A stretch of 64,000 bases of DNA from Sphingorhabdus sp. (GTDB lineage Bacteria > Pseudomonadota > Alphaproteobacteria > Sphingomonadales > Sphingomonadaceae): the NCBI RefSeq assembly GCF_029865925.1, contig NZ_JARXAI010000060.1:22401-86400 (forward strand), given 5' to 3'. Numbering within the stretch: the stretch's first letter is position 1; every line of letters starts with the position of its first letter. This document shows positions 10,647 through 19,865 of the stretch, piece after piece. Under the pieces are notes generated by a model, which was not told the origin of the DNA, did no database searches, and worked only from the letters and a program-made list of their open reading frames with translations. A program made the position numbers and the translations under genes.

Positions 10647-12034
10647 CAGTTTTTCCCACCCGTCAGCGCGCTGACGATGGTGGAAAGTCCCATACTGTTG
10701 GAACCTTTGACCAAAATCGTGTCCGATGCGCAAAGATATTGTTGCAGAAGGGCGAGTGCCTCCTGCGCGGTCGCGCAATGCGCGAATTCCTTCGGTCCCT
10801 CAACCCCTGCTTTCAACTCATCAGCAAGAATTGTCATCTCTTTGCCGACAAGGATAGCAAAATCGACCTTTGCGGCAGCCAAGGGTGCTGCAAGGGCGCG
10901 GTGATAATCATCGCCTTTGTCGCCAAGTTCTTTCATGGATCCCAGCACAGCAATGCGCCGTCCGCCGCCCGACAAGCCCAATTGGCCGATAGTCGCGGCC
11001 ATTGAGGCAGGGTTGGCGTTGTAACTTTCATCGATCAGATGGGCGGCGCCTCCGGCAATCGCAACGTCGTGCCGCGCACCGCGTCCGGCAAGGCCACCCA
11101 TTTCCGCCATTGCAAGACCAGCAGAGGCAAGATCGCCACCCGCTGCCAACACTGCGGCCAAAACCGCCATGCTGTTGCCGATCCAGTGCTGCCCGGGTTG
11201 AGACAGGTTGAAAGACAACATTGCGTCGCACACCTTGGCCGTAATCAGCGTGCTATTATGCACGCTATCCAAATGGTTGATCACGCGGACATCTGCATCC
11301 GCGCTGAAGCCAAAGGACAATATGGCGTTGGTGTGCTGCTCTGCTGCTGCGCGCAAACGCGGATAATGGACATTGTCGGCAGGCAATATCGCCGTGCCGC
11401 CTTCGACCAAGCCTTCGAAGATTTCGGCTTTGGCGTCGGCAATACCGCTTTCGTCCTTGAAGAATTCGATATGTGCAGGTGCAATGGTGGTTATGATGGC
11501 AACATCGGGCCTGACGATATGGCTAAGCGCGCGCATTTCACCAGCGTGGTTCATGCCCATTTCGAAAACGCCGAAGTCGCAATCCGCTGGCATCCGCGCA
11601 AGGCTCAACGGCACGCCTACATGGTTGTTATAGCTTTTGACCGAACGGTGCGCCCGCCCGCGTGAGCAGCGATCAAGCGCGGCAAACAACGCCTCCTTCG
11701 TCCCTGTCTTACCGGCAGAACCGGTAACCCCAATGATTTTCGCCTTAGTCCGCGCGCGTGACGCATGACCAAGCGCCTCAAGCGCTTGCATCGTGTCTGC
11801 CACAAGGATGTGTGGGTACGGAACGGGCTGCGACACAATCGCGCCCGCTGCACCATTGGCAAAGGCCTTGTCTACGAACAGATGCCCGTCGGTCTCTGCA
11901 CCCTTCAACGCCAGAAAGAGGTCGCCTTTGCCGATTTCACGGGAATCAAACGCAACGCCCGTAACGTTAAAATGCCCCGAAGCTGTCCCGCCAGTTGCCG
12001 CCAGCAACTCCTCAAATGTCCATAACACGGTCAT
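10646..12034 (-). CDS. murF: UDP-MurNAc-tripeptide--D-alanyl-D-alanine ligase
   Basis: MurF adds D-Ala-D-Ala to complete the UDP-MurNAc-pentapeptide. The product has the N-terminal substrate domain ([20 protein letters not shown]), a P-loop [15 protein letters not shown], the [12 protein letters not shown] motif and [11 protein letters not shown] in the C-terminal domain. The start is set at the ATG at 12034 (MTVLWTF, 462 residues), which forms an ATGA overlap with the murE stop. An in-frame ATG nine bases upstream (12043) is possible. Confidence 0.95.
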   Translation of the reverse strand: MTVLWTFEELLAATGGTASGHFNVTGVAFDSREIGKGDLFLALKGAETDGHLFVDKAFANGAAGAIVSQPVPYPHILVADTMQALEALGHASRARTKAKIIGVTGSAGKTGTKEALFAALDRCSRGRAHRSVKSYNNHVGVPLSLARMPADCDFGVFEMGMNHAGEMRALSHIVRPDVAIITTIAPAHIEFFKDESGIADAKAEIFEGLVEGGTAILPADNVHYPRLRAAAEQHTNAILSFGFSADADVRVINHLDSVHNSTLITAKVCDAMLSFNLSQPGQHWIGNSMAVLAAVLAAGGDLASAGLAMAEMGGLAGRGARHDVAIAGGAAHLIDESYNANPASMAATIGQLGLSGGGRRIAVLGSMKELGDKGDDYHRALAAPLAAAKVDFAILVGKEMTILADELKAGVEGPKEFAHCATAQEALALLQQYLCASDTILVKGSNSMGLSTIVSALTGGKN

Positions 12035-13458
12035 GCCGCGCATTCCCTTGCGACTTCGACATCGTCAAAAGGCAGAACGCGGCCCATAATGATCTGCCCT
12101 TGTTCATGGCCCTTGCCCGCAATCAGAACGATATCGTCGGGTTCGGCATGTTCGATGGCAAAGGCGATCGCATAATGCCGGTCGCCAATCTCATGCGCGC
12201 CCTTGGCCCCTGCCATGACGTCAGCGCGGATGAGCGACGGGTCTTCGCTTCTTGGGTTATCGTCAGTGACAATCACAATGTCGGAGTCTGCGACGGCCAC
12301 AGCGCCCATCTCCGGACGCTTGCCTGTATCGCGGTCGCCGCCTGCGCCGAAGACAGTAATTAGCTTACCCTTCGTATGCGGACGCAATGCTGCAATGGCC
12401 GCGCGTAAGCCGTCGGGCGTATGCGCATAATCGACATACACAGGCGCGCCACTTTTGGTGATTACGGCACGCTCCAGTCGTCCGCGCACTGGTTGCAACC
12501 GGGCCAAATGCGACAGCAGGCTCTCCACCTCTCCCCCGCTTGCCATAACTACCCCTGCGGCGACGAGCGCATTTGTGGCCTGATAGGCGCCAATGAGCGG
12601 CAGCTTAACCTTATGCACATCGCCCTGAATACGCAGCTCAAGCGTCTGCCCAAGCTGGGTCGCTTGGCGCGAGACCAGTTGAATGCCCTTGCCCTTTTCC
12701 CCAACGGTGATCAGACGCAATTCGCGTTTGCGGGCACGCGCAATGACTTGGTCAGACCATATATCGTCTGCCCAGATCACGGCGCAGCCATTGGCGTCGA
12801 CGACTTTGTCAAACAGGCGCATCTTGGCCTCAAAATAATTTTCCATCGTCCCGTGATAATCAAGATGGTCACGGCTTAAGTTAGTGAAAGCAGCAACCGA
12901 AACGGGCACGCCTTCACTGCGATATTGGGACAGGCCGTGGCTTGATGCCTCGAATATCGCATGGCTGATGCCTTCGCGCGCGAGACCGGACATGTTGGCA
13001 AGGAAGGTTACAATGTCCGGCGTAGTAAGGCCCGTACTTGCCTGATCCGAAGCTGTTGTAATGCCCAATGTTCCTATAGATGCCGCATTGTGCCCCGACA
13101 TTCGCCACAGCTGCCGCGTAAGCTCAGCAGTCGAAGTCTTGCCATTCGTTCCGGTGACCGCCGCCACATTTTCGGGAAATGGCCGAAAGAATTTTGCCGC
13201 GAGTTCGGCAAATGCCTTGCGCGGGTTGGCGTCGGCAACATGCACAGCGCCCTGCACCATAGCCTCCGGACGCGCGACAACAGCGACTGCACCAGCGGCG
13301 ATTGCAGCGTCGATGAAATCTTCGCCGTTGAATGCGGCGCCCTCAAATGCGCCAAAAACTGTGCCGGGCGCAATTTTCCGATGGTCGATGGCAAAGCCGG
13401 TCACTATGCTGTCGGCCGATGCCATGTCGGCACCGGTTACCAATTGCCCGAGCTTCAC
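12031..13458 (-). CDS. murE: UDP-MurNAc-L-Ala-D-Glu--meso-diaminopimelate ligase
   Basis: MurE adds the third stem-peptide residue. The 475 residues contain the VTGTNGKTSTAELTRQLW P-loop and, in the C-terminal domain, DNPRSEDP. That DNPR motif is the known determinant for meso-diaminopimelate rather than lysine, as expected for a Gram-negative. The start is a GTG at 13458 that shares its first base with the ftsI stop (TAGTG). Its stop overlaps murF by four bases. Confidence 0.96.
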   Translation of the reverse strand: MKLGQLVTGADMASADSIVTGFAIDHRKIAPGTVFGAFEGAAFNGEDFIDAAIAAGAVAVVARPEAMVQGAVHVADANPRKAFAELAAKFFRPFPENVAAVTGTNGKTSTAELTRQLWRMSGHNAASIGTLGITTASDQASTGLTTPDIVTFLANMSGLAREGISHAIFEASSHGLSQYRSEGVPVSVAAFTNLSRDHLDYHGTMENYFEAKMRLFDKVVDANGCAVIWADDIWSDQVIARARKRELRLITVGEKGKGIQLVSRQATQLGQTLELRIQGDVHKVKLPLIGAYQATNALVAAGVVMASGGEVESLLSHLARLQPVRGRLERAVITKSGAPVYVDYAHTPDGLRAAIAALRPHTKGKLITVFGAGGDRDTGKRPEMGAVAVADSDIVIVTDDNPRSEDPSLIRADVMAGAKGAHEIGDRHYAIAFAIEHAEPDDIVLIAGKGHEQGQIIMGRVLPFDDVEVARECAA

Positions 13459-15194
13459 TATTGCTCTCCCTTCGCCTTTCGCAATAAAGGCATCAGTTCA
13501 GATACATCAACATCGCGCTTCATGTCAGGTATAATTCCCATCAATGGCCCAATCCGTGTAATTGTCTTACGGACAACGGGCGCAGCGGTATAACCGGCGG
13601 TCCGCTGAAAGCTTGAGGCTTCCGTACCCTGAGGTTCGTCGAGCATCGCAAGCACCACATAACGCGGGTTATCCATCGGGAATGCAGAGGCAAAGGTGGA
13701 GACGACCAGATTGCGGCTATAGCCGCCAACGCCTGGCTTTTCCGCAGAACCCGTCTTGCCGCCAACGCGGTATCCCAGTGCATCGGCTTGGCTGCCCGTT
13801 CCGTCAACGACGATCATGCGCATCAATTGCCGCATCCGTGCACTGGTTGCCGCGGTAAAGACCCGCTTACCAGGAATCTTGGCATCGGCTTTCGTCTTGA
13901 ACATTGTGGCCGGACGATAAATGCCACCATTGACCATCGCGGCATACGCACTCGCCAAATGCATTGGCGTAACCGCGATGCCGTGCCCGAACCCTACAGT
14001 CATATTGGTCAGTCGGCCCCAGGTCTTGGGATATAGCGGCATAGATTTTTCTGCCAGTTCGATATCCGGACGCGCGTTAAAATGCATTGCACGCAACATC
14101 GCGTCCATGCGGACAGCACCCAATTGGTCAGCAATTTGCGCCGTCACAATGTTAGAACTGTGGATGAGCGCCTCTGGTGTATTGATCCAGCGGTTTAATG
14201 GGTGCGAATCCCGTATTTTAAACTTTCCAACTTGAAGCGGCTTGGTGGCGTCATACCGAACGGAAAGGTCGCGCACCGTTCCCGCGTCCAAAGCAGCGGC
14301 AACGGTGAGCGGCTTAAAGGTAGAGCCGAGTTCATATACCCGGTTCGTTACGTTGTTAGTCTGCCGCGAAATAGGATAGCGACCGTCAGTGATCGTCTGG
14401 CCAAGATCGGGGATATTAGCAAAGGACGGCCGGTTCGGGTTGAACGAAGGCAATGTTGCCATGGCTACCACTTCGCCCGTTTGCACATCCAATACGACCC
14501 CGGCAGCACCCTTGGCGGCCGTAGCGGTCATGCCCGACGCCAGTTCGCTCTCCAACGCTGCTTGAACTCGGACGTCCAAGGCAAGGTTCAAAGGGCTCCC
14601 ACGCTTGGCCGGGTCACGCAGATAATTGTTCATTACCCGCTCCATGCCCATCGCGCCTTTGCCGTCACGGTTTACGAAACCGAGGACATGGGCGGCCATG
14701 TCGTGTTGCGGATAAAGCCGTGTAGCCTCGCGCGGGAATTCAATGGCGATTTCGCCAAGATCATGGACCGCGCGGACTTGCTCCGGCAATGCGCGGTTAC
14801 GCAAGTAACTGGGCTTGTCATCGGTCAGTTTTGCATAGAATTCAGCCGCTGGCGTATCCGGAAAAATTGCTGCCAACTGTGTTGCCAATTGCTTGCGGTC
14901 GCCAAGGATGTCGGCAGGCTTCAACCAAATGGCATAGCCATAAATGCTGCGCGCCAGAGGAATGCCGTTACGGTCAACAATATCACCGCGATCTGGCACA
15001 TAGTCTGTGCTGGTCGCACCGTAAGCGCGGCTGCTTTCGAATAAAGCCAAAGTCGCAAGCCGCCCAATGAGCAACGCAACGAACATACCAAATGCAACCA
15101 GCAGAATAAGCATCCGCCAGAACCCATGGGCCGCAAAAGGCGGGGGGTTAACGCCGCTTTTCCGAGTTGTCGTGCGGGCGATTTGCGGAATCAT
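13458..15194 (-). CDS. ftsI: Septal penicillin-binding protein 3 (FtsI)
   Basis: FtsI is the class B transpeptidase that cross-links septal peptidoglycan with FtsW. The 578 residues comprise a short cytoplasmic tail, one membrane anchor (about 28-50), a dimerisation/pedestal domain and the transpeptidase domain. All active-site motifs are intact: STFK with the nucleophile at Ser291, SSN at 346-348 and KTG at 480-482. The start overlaps the ftsL-like stop by one base (TAATG) and the stop shares a base with murE. Confidence 0.96.
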   Translation of the reverse strand: MIPQIARTTTRKSGVNPPPFAAHGFWRMLILLVAFGMFVALLIGRLATLALFESSRAYGATSTDYVPDRGDIVDRNGIPLARSIYGYAIWLKPADILGDRKQLATQLAAIFPDTPAAEFYAKLTDDKPSYLRNRALPEQVRAVHDLGEIAIEFPREATRLYPQHDMAAHVLGFVNRDGKGAMGMERVMNNYLRDPAKRGSPLNLALDVRVQAALESELASGMTATAAKGAAGVVLDVQTGEVVAMATLPSFNPNRPSFANIPDLGQTITDGRYPISRQTNNVTNRVYELGSTFKPLTVAAALDAGTVRDLSVRYDATKPLQVGKFKIRDSHPLNRWINTPEALIHSSNIVTAQIADQLGAVRMDAMLRAMHFNARPDIELAEKSMPLYPKTWGRLTNMTVGFGHGIAVTPMHLASAYAAMVNGGIYRPATMFKTKADAKIPGKRVFTAATSARMRQLMRMIVVDGTGSQADALGYRVGGKTGSAEKPGVGGYSRNLVVSTFASAFPMDNPRYVVLAMLDEPQGTEASSFQRTAGYTAAPVVRKTITRIGPLMGIIPDMKRDVDVSELMPLLRKAKGEQ

Positions 15195-15787
15195 TACCGG
15201 CGGCGTTCGTTAGCGGCCTTAGCCGAAATATCCCGCATGAAGTCGTCGGACAAAAGCTTTTCGTCCATCCGCGCCAGCCGCTCGGTCCGCGTCTGCTCAA
15301 CCTTCGGTGCCGCAGGCTTAGGTGCGGCGCGCTTTACCGGCTCGGCAAAGATCGGCGCCGCAACGGCGGTGGCAATTTCGGTGGATTTTTTAACAACTGC
15401 CTCAATTGTTGGCGCTGGATTGGCTTGGTTCGCGCTTGGCGCAGCGTCAATGTCGGCCGAAGCCATCATCACTGGCTTGGTCGCCTGCAGATCACCCGTC
15501 AGTTCCGCAAGTGCAGCCTCACCGCTAACGAACTGGTTGGCCATTGGTGGTTGATAACCGTACAAAAGCTCGTTCCACTCCTCCAGCTGCTGCAGACTAG
15601 CGCGCGTGCGGATTTCGGCTTGAAGGAAGCTGATTTCACGCTTTGTTTCGAGTATGTTGCGATCAACAGCGACCAGATTGCTGTGCATCGCGGCAACGTT
15701 CAACGACAATGGGTATAACAGGATTGCAACCATGAACACCAAAGCCAGCCAGCCTATATTCTGAAGTCTTTTCATGGCGAGACTCAT
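15194..15787 (-). CDS. ftsL: FtsL-like division protein
   Basis: Called FtsL mainly from its place between rsmH and ftsI, the canonical ftsL position. The 197-residue product has a short N-terminus, one membrane helix (about residues 10-30, [18 protein letters not shown]) and a helical, probably coiled-coil stretch (about 35-70), as in FtsL. After that it continues for more than 100 residues rich in Ala, Pro and Lys, which makes it longer than typical FtsL. Sequence identity to FtsL is not recognisable by eye. The ATG at 15787 gives an ATGA overlap with rsmH and is preferred over one 24 bases upstream. Confidence 0.75.
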   Translation of the reverse strand: MSLAMKRLQNIGWLALVFMVAILLYPLSLNVAAMHSNLVAVDRNILETKREISFLQAEIRTRASLQQLEEWNELLYGYQPPMANQFVSGEAALAELTGDLQATKPVMMASADIDAAPSANQANPAPTIEAVVKKSTEIATAVAAPIFAEPVKRAAPKPAAPKVEQTRTERLARMDEKLLSDDFMRDISAKAANERRR

Positions 15788-16740
15788 GCTGCCAGTCCTC
15801 CTATTGCCCATGCGGGTGCGTGTGTGCGGGTTGCGGAACGTAATGTTGCTGAACGTGACCGTGGATTACGGGCCAACTCGGCGTCCGATGGCCGGACCGC
15901 TTTATCAGCTTTGTCGAAAGTGGGCGCAGGACCGTCATTACCAACCATTGGCACGTGCCGTGACCCTGCGGCTTCTGCGCCACTACGACGGCGCAAGAAT
16001 TGCTTTACGATGCGATCTTCAAGGCTGTGAAAGGTAACGACAGCCAGACGACCGCCGGGCTTCAACATGCGCTCTGCAGCTTCCAGCCCGTCGGTCAACT
16101 CATCCAGTTCGCGGTTTACATGAATGCGGATGGCCTGAAACGCCCGAGTTGCGGGGTCTTTCGGCGCGCCGGGCTTATGGCCAACGGCCTTGCGGACGAT
16201 TGCAGCGAGCTGCGCAGTTGTCGTGATGGGACGCGCAGCCACAATCGAACGCGCGATGCGGCGTGAACGATGCTCTTCGCCATACCGAAAGATGATGTCG
16301 GCAATGTCCGCTTCTTCAGCTTCGTTGACGAAGTCGGCAGCCGACATGCCGTCCTGACCCATGCGCATATCGAGCGGGCCGTCCTTCTGGAAGGAAAAGC
16401 CGCGCTCTGCGCGATCAAGCTGCATCGACGACACGCCAATGTCGAGCACAACGCCATCGACCGACATAACACCATCAGCCATCAGGACATCGTCCATGTT
16501 AGAAAAACAGGCCGAGTAAAGACGCAAAGCACCTTCACTCCGGCCTGCAAGGTCCGCACCTTCGTTAAGTGCATCGGGATCGCGGTCGAACGCATAAACG
16601 CGCGCACCGCGAGCCAGTATCGCTTGGCTGTATCCACCCGCACCAAAGGTACCATCCACGATCTCAGCGCCCGGGGTGATGGGCAGTGCGTGAATCACTT
16701 CATCCAGTAAAACTGGAATATGTGGGGCGAGCGCGCTCAT
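15784..16740 (-). CDS. rsmH: 16S rRNA (cytosine1402-N4)-methyltransferase RsmH
   Basis: RsmH (MraW) methylates N4 of C1402 in the 16S rRNA P-site region using S-adenosylmethionine. The product begins [15 protein letters not shown] and carries the SAM-binding motif [29 protein letters not shown], and the late [10 protein letters not shown] motif, all typical of the family. The ATG at 16740 (318 residues) makes an ATGA overlap with the mraZ stop. A start 27 bases further upstream is open but less likely. Confidence 0.96.
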   Translation of the reverse strand: MSALAPHIPVLLDEVIHALPITPGAEIVDGTFGAGGYSQAILARGARVYAFDRDPDALNEGADLAGRSEGALRLYSACFSNMDDVLMADGVMSVDGVVLDIGVSSMQLDRAERGFSFQKDGPLDMRMGQDGMSAADFVNEAEEADIADIIFRYGEEHRSRRIARSIVAARPITTTAQLAAIVRKAVGHKPGAPKDPATRAFQAIRIHVNRELDELTDGLEAAERMLKPGGRLAVVTFHSLEDRIVKQFLRRRSGAEAAGSRHVPMVGNDGPAPTFDKADKAVRPSDAELARNPRSRSATLRSATRTHAPAWAIGGLAA

Positions 16741-17237
16741 TTGTCGCGCTTTGCCTGGGACAGCCAATAATTTAGCTCGTCCTTAATGGAGTTGAACGCT
16801 GCAGGCGCTTCTTTGAGGAAGACATCAGGGTTCCACAGCAAGAAGTGCGTTGTCGCGCCAAAGAAGAAAGCGCGGTCGTTAATGCGACCAAAATGCTTAA
16901 GCATAGGCGAAAGCACGAAGCGGCCACTTGCCTCAAAAGCAGTTTCAAAAATCGAAGAAGCCGAAACGCCAGCCATTTCGCGGTCAAATTCGGTGCCGCG
17001 GTTAACTGCGCTTTGCCATTGCGCCTCAATGTCGGCACGCAGCTTAAGACGCTCGGACCCACCAAAGCCAATGAGGCAAGGTAAGCTGGAATGGCGGGAA
17101 ATACAGACATTGTTGCTGCCGCTCGACTGCTGGACGCTGTCACGCAGCTCGGCGGGAATGGTCGTGCGGCCCTTGGCGTCGACACTCGACACCCCCGAAC
17201 CTGCATAGACGACCAACGCTGACACTGCCTGAACCAC
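16737..17237 (-). CDS. mraZ: Transcriptional regulator MraZ
   Basis: MraZ is the DNA-binding protein that heads dcw clusters and in other bacteria regulates its own operon. The 166-residue product has two tandem AbrB/SpoVT-like swapped-hairpin domains, seen as [15 protein letters not shown] near the N-terminus and [17 protein letters not shown] in the second half. The frame opens with a GTG at 17237. A second GTG at 17225 is also possible because no clear Shine-Dalgarno sequence decides between them. The first GTG lies inside a small inverted repeat. Confidence 0.92.
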   Translation of the reverse strand: MVQAVSALVVYAGSGVSSVDAKGRTTIPAELRDSVQQSSGSNNVCISRHSSLPCLIGFGGSERLKLRADIEAQWQSAVNRGTEFDREMAGVSASSIFETAFEASGRFVLSPMLKHFGRINDRAFFFGATTHFLLWNPDVFLKEAPAAFNSIKDELNYWLSQAKRDK

Positions 17238-17320
17238 CCCCCACTAAAGGGTGGAAATTACCAATCATGACGAAACACGCGTCATGCGGACGCCGTAACG
17301 ACCGATAGAATCAGGAATCC
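17234..17320 (-). promoter_or_regulatory. mraZ leader: GGGTGG inverted repeat and paired GANTC sites
   Basis: CCACCC at 17234-17239 and GGGTGG at 17249-17254 form an inverted repeat that includes the mraZ GTG start. A GGGGTGG-like copy recurs near 17318-17326 on the minus strand. MraZ is known to bind G-rich direct repeats near its own start, so these are candidate sites. Two GAATC (GANTC) sites lie seven bases apart at 17308-17312 and 17315-17319. GANTC is the CcrM methylation site at which GcrA-type regulation acts, and gcrA is present in this window. Function is inferred. Confidence 0.4.
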
Positions 17321-17534
17321 ACCCCTTGAAATCATGGTCATAACAAGGGAATTCATGGATGAAAAGAGGGATTTTATGGGAATGCTTAATTTTTATGACA
17401 AAATTTACCGAAATTCCGTTGTTTTTATAGTTCCCCCCAAATTGCCATGCGTAATGCACCCCAATATAAGCATCCAAAATCGGCTAAATTGGCGGTCTTA
17501 CAGCGGTGAATTGCATAAAATCCTTCTGCGCCCG
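17321..17534. other. Gene-free AT-rich spacer upstream of mraZ
   Basis: Between the mraZ leader and the stop of the next minus-strand gene. It is richer in A/T than its surroundings and contains no convincing reading frame. It most likely carries the dcw promoter on the minus strand. A TTGTCA with a TAAAAT about 19 bases later (17401-17371) is the nearest thing to a -35/-10 pair, with too long a spacer to be convincing. Confidence 0.3.
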
Positions 17535-18362
17535 TCATTTTCCCACAAAATCCCCATTAAGCGCATTATTGGATTTCAACGCCATCAACAGCGCTTCGAC
17601 AAGAGCCAAATTGGCGAACTCGTCACCCCCGGTAAGTATCCGCATCCCCTGTCCTTCCCAAAAGGCGGCGTCTAGCATGTCAGCATCGGCAACCAACACC
17701 GCGCGGCCCGCACCAATCCGGCAATCCGCCAACAGGCCCTTGGCGGAAATACTGCAGCGCGGGCTTATTGTCCCTTTGGGAAGCCATTCGCCGGGCGTTA
17801 CGGTGCGGATATTGAAAGCGCCGATCTTGCGGATAATACGGGGGCTGTCATTGGTAATGGGCAAAACCAGCTCAAGCCCCCAATGTGTGAACAAGGGGGA
17901 GAGCAAAGATGTAAACAACGGGCGCCTCTTATCCCCCAACGGATACAGGCTGCCCCATTGCAAAGCAGGGTCCGCCAGTATCAACAGCCGACCGCCGCTC
18001 CGAACCCAATTGTCCAAGCGCACGAGTTCCGCCGGAGCAAAAGCCCTTGGCTGGGCAAGCAGGAGCAGTTGCCCGTTGCGTGGTTTCCATGTTGTCAGGT
18101 CATCGATGAGGTCAATGTCGTAACGCTGGTCAAGGCGTGCGAAAGCAGGGTGCGGCGCGGCATCTTGGGCAAGGTCAGCTTCAATGCCGCCCTCACTCCA
18201 CTGCAACGGCAATGTCGTCATGAGGGCTAGGGCCGCCTTTGGCCTATCACTTGCTGACCGCGTGAAACCAAGCCCTGCAAACAGCAGCAGGACCAATGAT
18301 ACGGCAAGCAGGACGACAACAAGCCGCCTTGTGCCCCCAAAGCGGGCAAATCTATCAGTCAC
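17535..18362 (-). CDS. Membrane-anchored DUF4350/GldG-like protein
   Basis: A hypothetical protein of 275 residues when started at the GTG at 18362 (VTDRFARFGG), four bases after the stop of the preceding gene. It has one N-terminal membrane helix (about residues 12-32, LVVVLLAVSLVLLLFAGLGF). A soluble domain follows that alternates hydrophobic strands with segments such as RSGGRLLILADPALQWGS and GAGRAVLVADADMLD. This pattern recalls the DUF4350/ABC-transporter auxiliary fold (GldG-like), which usually works with exporters or MoxR-type loci. No such partner is nearby, so the assignment is tentative. Confidence 0.7.
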   Translation of the reverse strand: MTDRFARFGGTRRLVVVLLAVSLVLLLFAGLGFTRSASDRPKAALALMTTLPLQWSEGGIEADLAQDAAPHPAFARLDQRYDIDLIDDLTTWKPRNGQLLLLAQPRAFAPAELVRLDNWVRSGGRLLILADPALQWGSLYPLGDKRRPLFTSLLSPLFTHWGLELVLPITNDSPRIIRKIGAFNIRTVTPGEWLPKGTISPRCSISAKGLLADCRIGAGRAVLVADADMLDAAFWEGQGMRILTGGDEFANLALVEALLMALKSNNALNGDFVGK

Positions 18363-18366
18363 CAAA

Positions 18367-18660
18367 TTACCGCCGCGGCGCGGGTGCGGATTGCCGCGGC
18401 GCTGGCGCAGCTCCATTGGCAGGCTGTTCAGCGGCAGAATCCTTGGCGACCGGCGTGACGCCCAATTCAGCCAGAGGCTCAGCAGGCGTTGAGCCATTGC
18501 CTGCGGTCAATGGAGCAGCCCCTGGCATGCCGCCAGCTTGCTGGGCTGGCCTAACCCGGTCGAGAACCATGCTGGCCAGTGTCACGAACAGCAGCACGAC
18601 GACAAGACCTACGACGCCAACCTGAATACGTTGAACTGCGGATTGCCTTTGCTGGACCAT
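18367..18660 (-). CDS. Small single-pass membrane protein with Pro/Ala-rich tail
   Basis: A 97-residue protein of unknown function. It has a short basic start, one membrane helix (about residues 13-35, VGVVGLVVVLLFVTLASMVL) and a low-complexity C-terminal half rich in Ala, Pro and Gly, ending PAPRQSAPAPRR. It is followed after four bases by the DUF4350-like gene, so the two are probably co-transcribed and co-translated and may act together at the inner membrane. I recognise no family. Confidence 0.65.
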   Translation of the reverse strand: MVQQRQSAVQRIQVGVVGLVVVLLFVTLASMVLDRVRPAQQAGGMPGAAPLTAGNGSTPAEPLAELGVTPVAKDSAAEQPANGAAPAPRQSAPAPRR

Positions 18661-18690
18661 GTGCTTCCTCCTCTAAACCCGATATTGCCT

Positions 18691-19683
18691 TTAGCTGTCC
18701 ATTTGCCAAGGCATTACGGGAAGGTTTTTACTGCGCATCCATGCGGGATTATAGATGGTGGACAGATACCGAAAACCCGTGTCGCACAAGATGGTAACGA
18801 TGCGCTTGCCCGGCCCCAATTGTTTGCCCAACGCGATCGCGCCTGCCACATTGATGCCGGACGAAAGACCAAGGCAAAGCCCCTCCTCCGCCAACAAACG
18901 GCGGACCCAGACAAGGCCTTCCTCGTCCGAAATGCGGAATTGCGTATCAATCGGCGCACCATCGAGATTGGCCGTGATCCGGCCCTGCCCGATGCCTTCG
19001 GCGACTGAGTTGCCCTCGGAGCTTAATTCACCGCATGCATAATAATTATACAGCGCCGCGCCGTGCGGATCGGCCAAGGCAATGGTGACCGCCTCATCCT
19101 TCGCCTTAAGTCCAAGACCTACCCCAGCGATAGTTCCGCCTGTTCCAGCTGCGCAAATAAAGCCGTCAATGTCACCGCCCATTTGCGTCCAAATTTCCTC
19201 GGCAGTGGTTTCAATATGTGCGCGGCGGTTGGCGATATTGTCGAATTGGTTCGCCCATACCGCGTTTTCGGTTTCCTCGGCCAAGCGGCGTGAAGTGTGC
19301 ACGAAATGGCCGGGGTTCGAATATGGCGCGGCAGGAACGAGCACGAGCTCTGCACCCAAGGCACGTAGCGTGTCCTTTTTCTCCTGGCTCTGCGTTTCGG
19401 GCATGACGATGATCGTCTTATACCCAAGCGCGTTGCAGACCAGCGCGAGGCCAATGCCGGTATTGCCAGCCGTGCCTTCGACAATCGTGCCGCCCGGTTT
19501 AAGCAGCCCCTGCCGTTCGGCATCGCGTAAGATGTAGAGCGCAGCGCGGTCCTTTACCGATGCGCCGGGGTTCACATATTCGCACTTACCAAAAATATCG
19601 CATCCGGCTTCCGCGCTTGGCCCTTTAAGGCGCACCAGCGGGGTGTTTCCAATCAGATCGAGTGTCGAAGCAGTCGTGTTCAT
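18691..19683 (-). CDS. cysK: Cysteine synthase A (O-acetylserine sulfhydrylase)
   Basis: A PLP-dependent fold type II enzyme that makes L-cysteine from O-acetylserine and sulfide. The 330 residues carry the PLP-lysine motif NPGASVKDRAA (about residues 38-48), the substrate loop EGTAGNTGIGLAL and the phosphate-cup glycine run AAGTGGTIAGVG. Its close relatives include cystathionine beta-synthase and O-phosphoserine enzymes, so exact substrate is inferred. It is followed by the small membrane protein gene after 30 bases, and its promoter lies in the spacer shared with the divergent TonB-dependent receptor. Confidence 0.9.
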   Translation of the reverse strand: MNTTASTLDLIGNTPLVRLKGPSAEAGCDIFGKCEYVNPGASVKDRAALYILRDAERQGLLKPGGTIVEGTAGNTGIGLALVCNALGYKTIIVMPETQSQEKKDTLRALGAELVLVPAAPYSNPGHFVHTSRRLAEETENAVWANQFDNIANRRAHIETTAEEIWTQMGGDIDGFICAAGTGGTIAGVGLGLKAKDEAVTIALADPHGAALYNYYACGELSSEGNSVAEGIGQGRITANLDGAPIDTQFRISDEEGLVWVRRLLAEEGLCLGLSSGINVAGAIALGKQLGPGKRIVTILCDTGFRYLSTIYNPAWMRSKNLPVMPWQMDS

Positions 19684-19803
19684 ACCACAGACAGCTAGGC
19701 GCGTTCATGGGTAATCGCAAGTCGGTCTGGCCCATGCCATGCCAAAAGACAGCGTATTTGGCGCATTAAAATTAGGCAAACCGCCAAAGTTCAATTTATC
19801 TAT

Positions 19804-19818
19804 TGATATATTATATCA
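19804..19818. promoter_or_regulatory. Zur/Fur-type palindrome upstream of the TonB-dependent receptor
   Basis: A 7-1-7 palindrome, TGATATATTATATCA, ends 47 bases before the receptor ATG (19866). AT-rich palindromes of this size are the usual operators of Fur-family metal regulators. The TGATAT/ATATCA arms resemble alphaproteobacterial zinc (Zur) boxes more than iron boxes. A wider, weaker symmetry (ATTGAT...ATCAAT, about 19802-19834) surrounds it. Given the ZnuD-like receptor downstream, zinc repression is the likely role. The regulator itself is not in the window. Confidence 0.5.
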
Positions 19819-19865
19819 TTACTATTAATCAATGCCCTTCTATCTCCCTTGGATGATGCCTTTTC

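Noticed and set aside
14202..15044. A 280-residue plus-strand frame opposite ftsI
   Set aside because: Antisense shadow of a gene with all catalytic motifs intact.
17265..17477. A 70-residue minus-strand frame upstream of mraZ
   Set aside because: No ribosome site or known domain; it covers the expected dcw promoter region.
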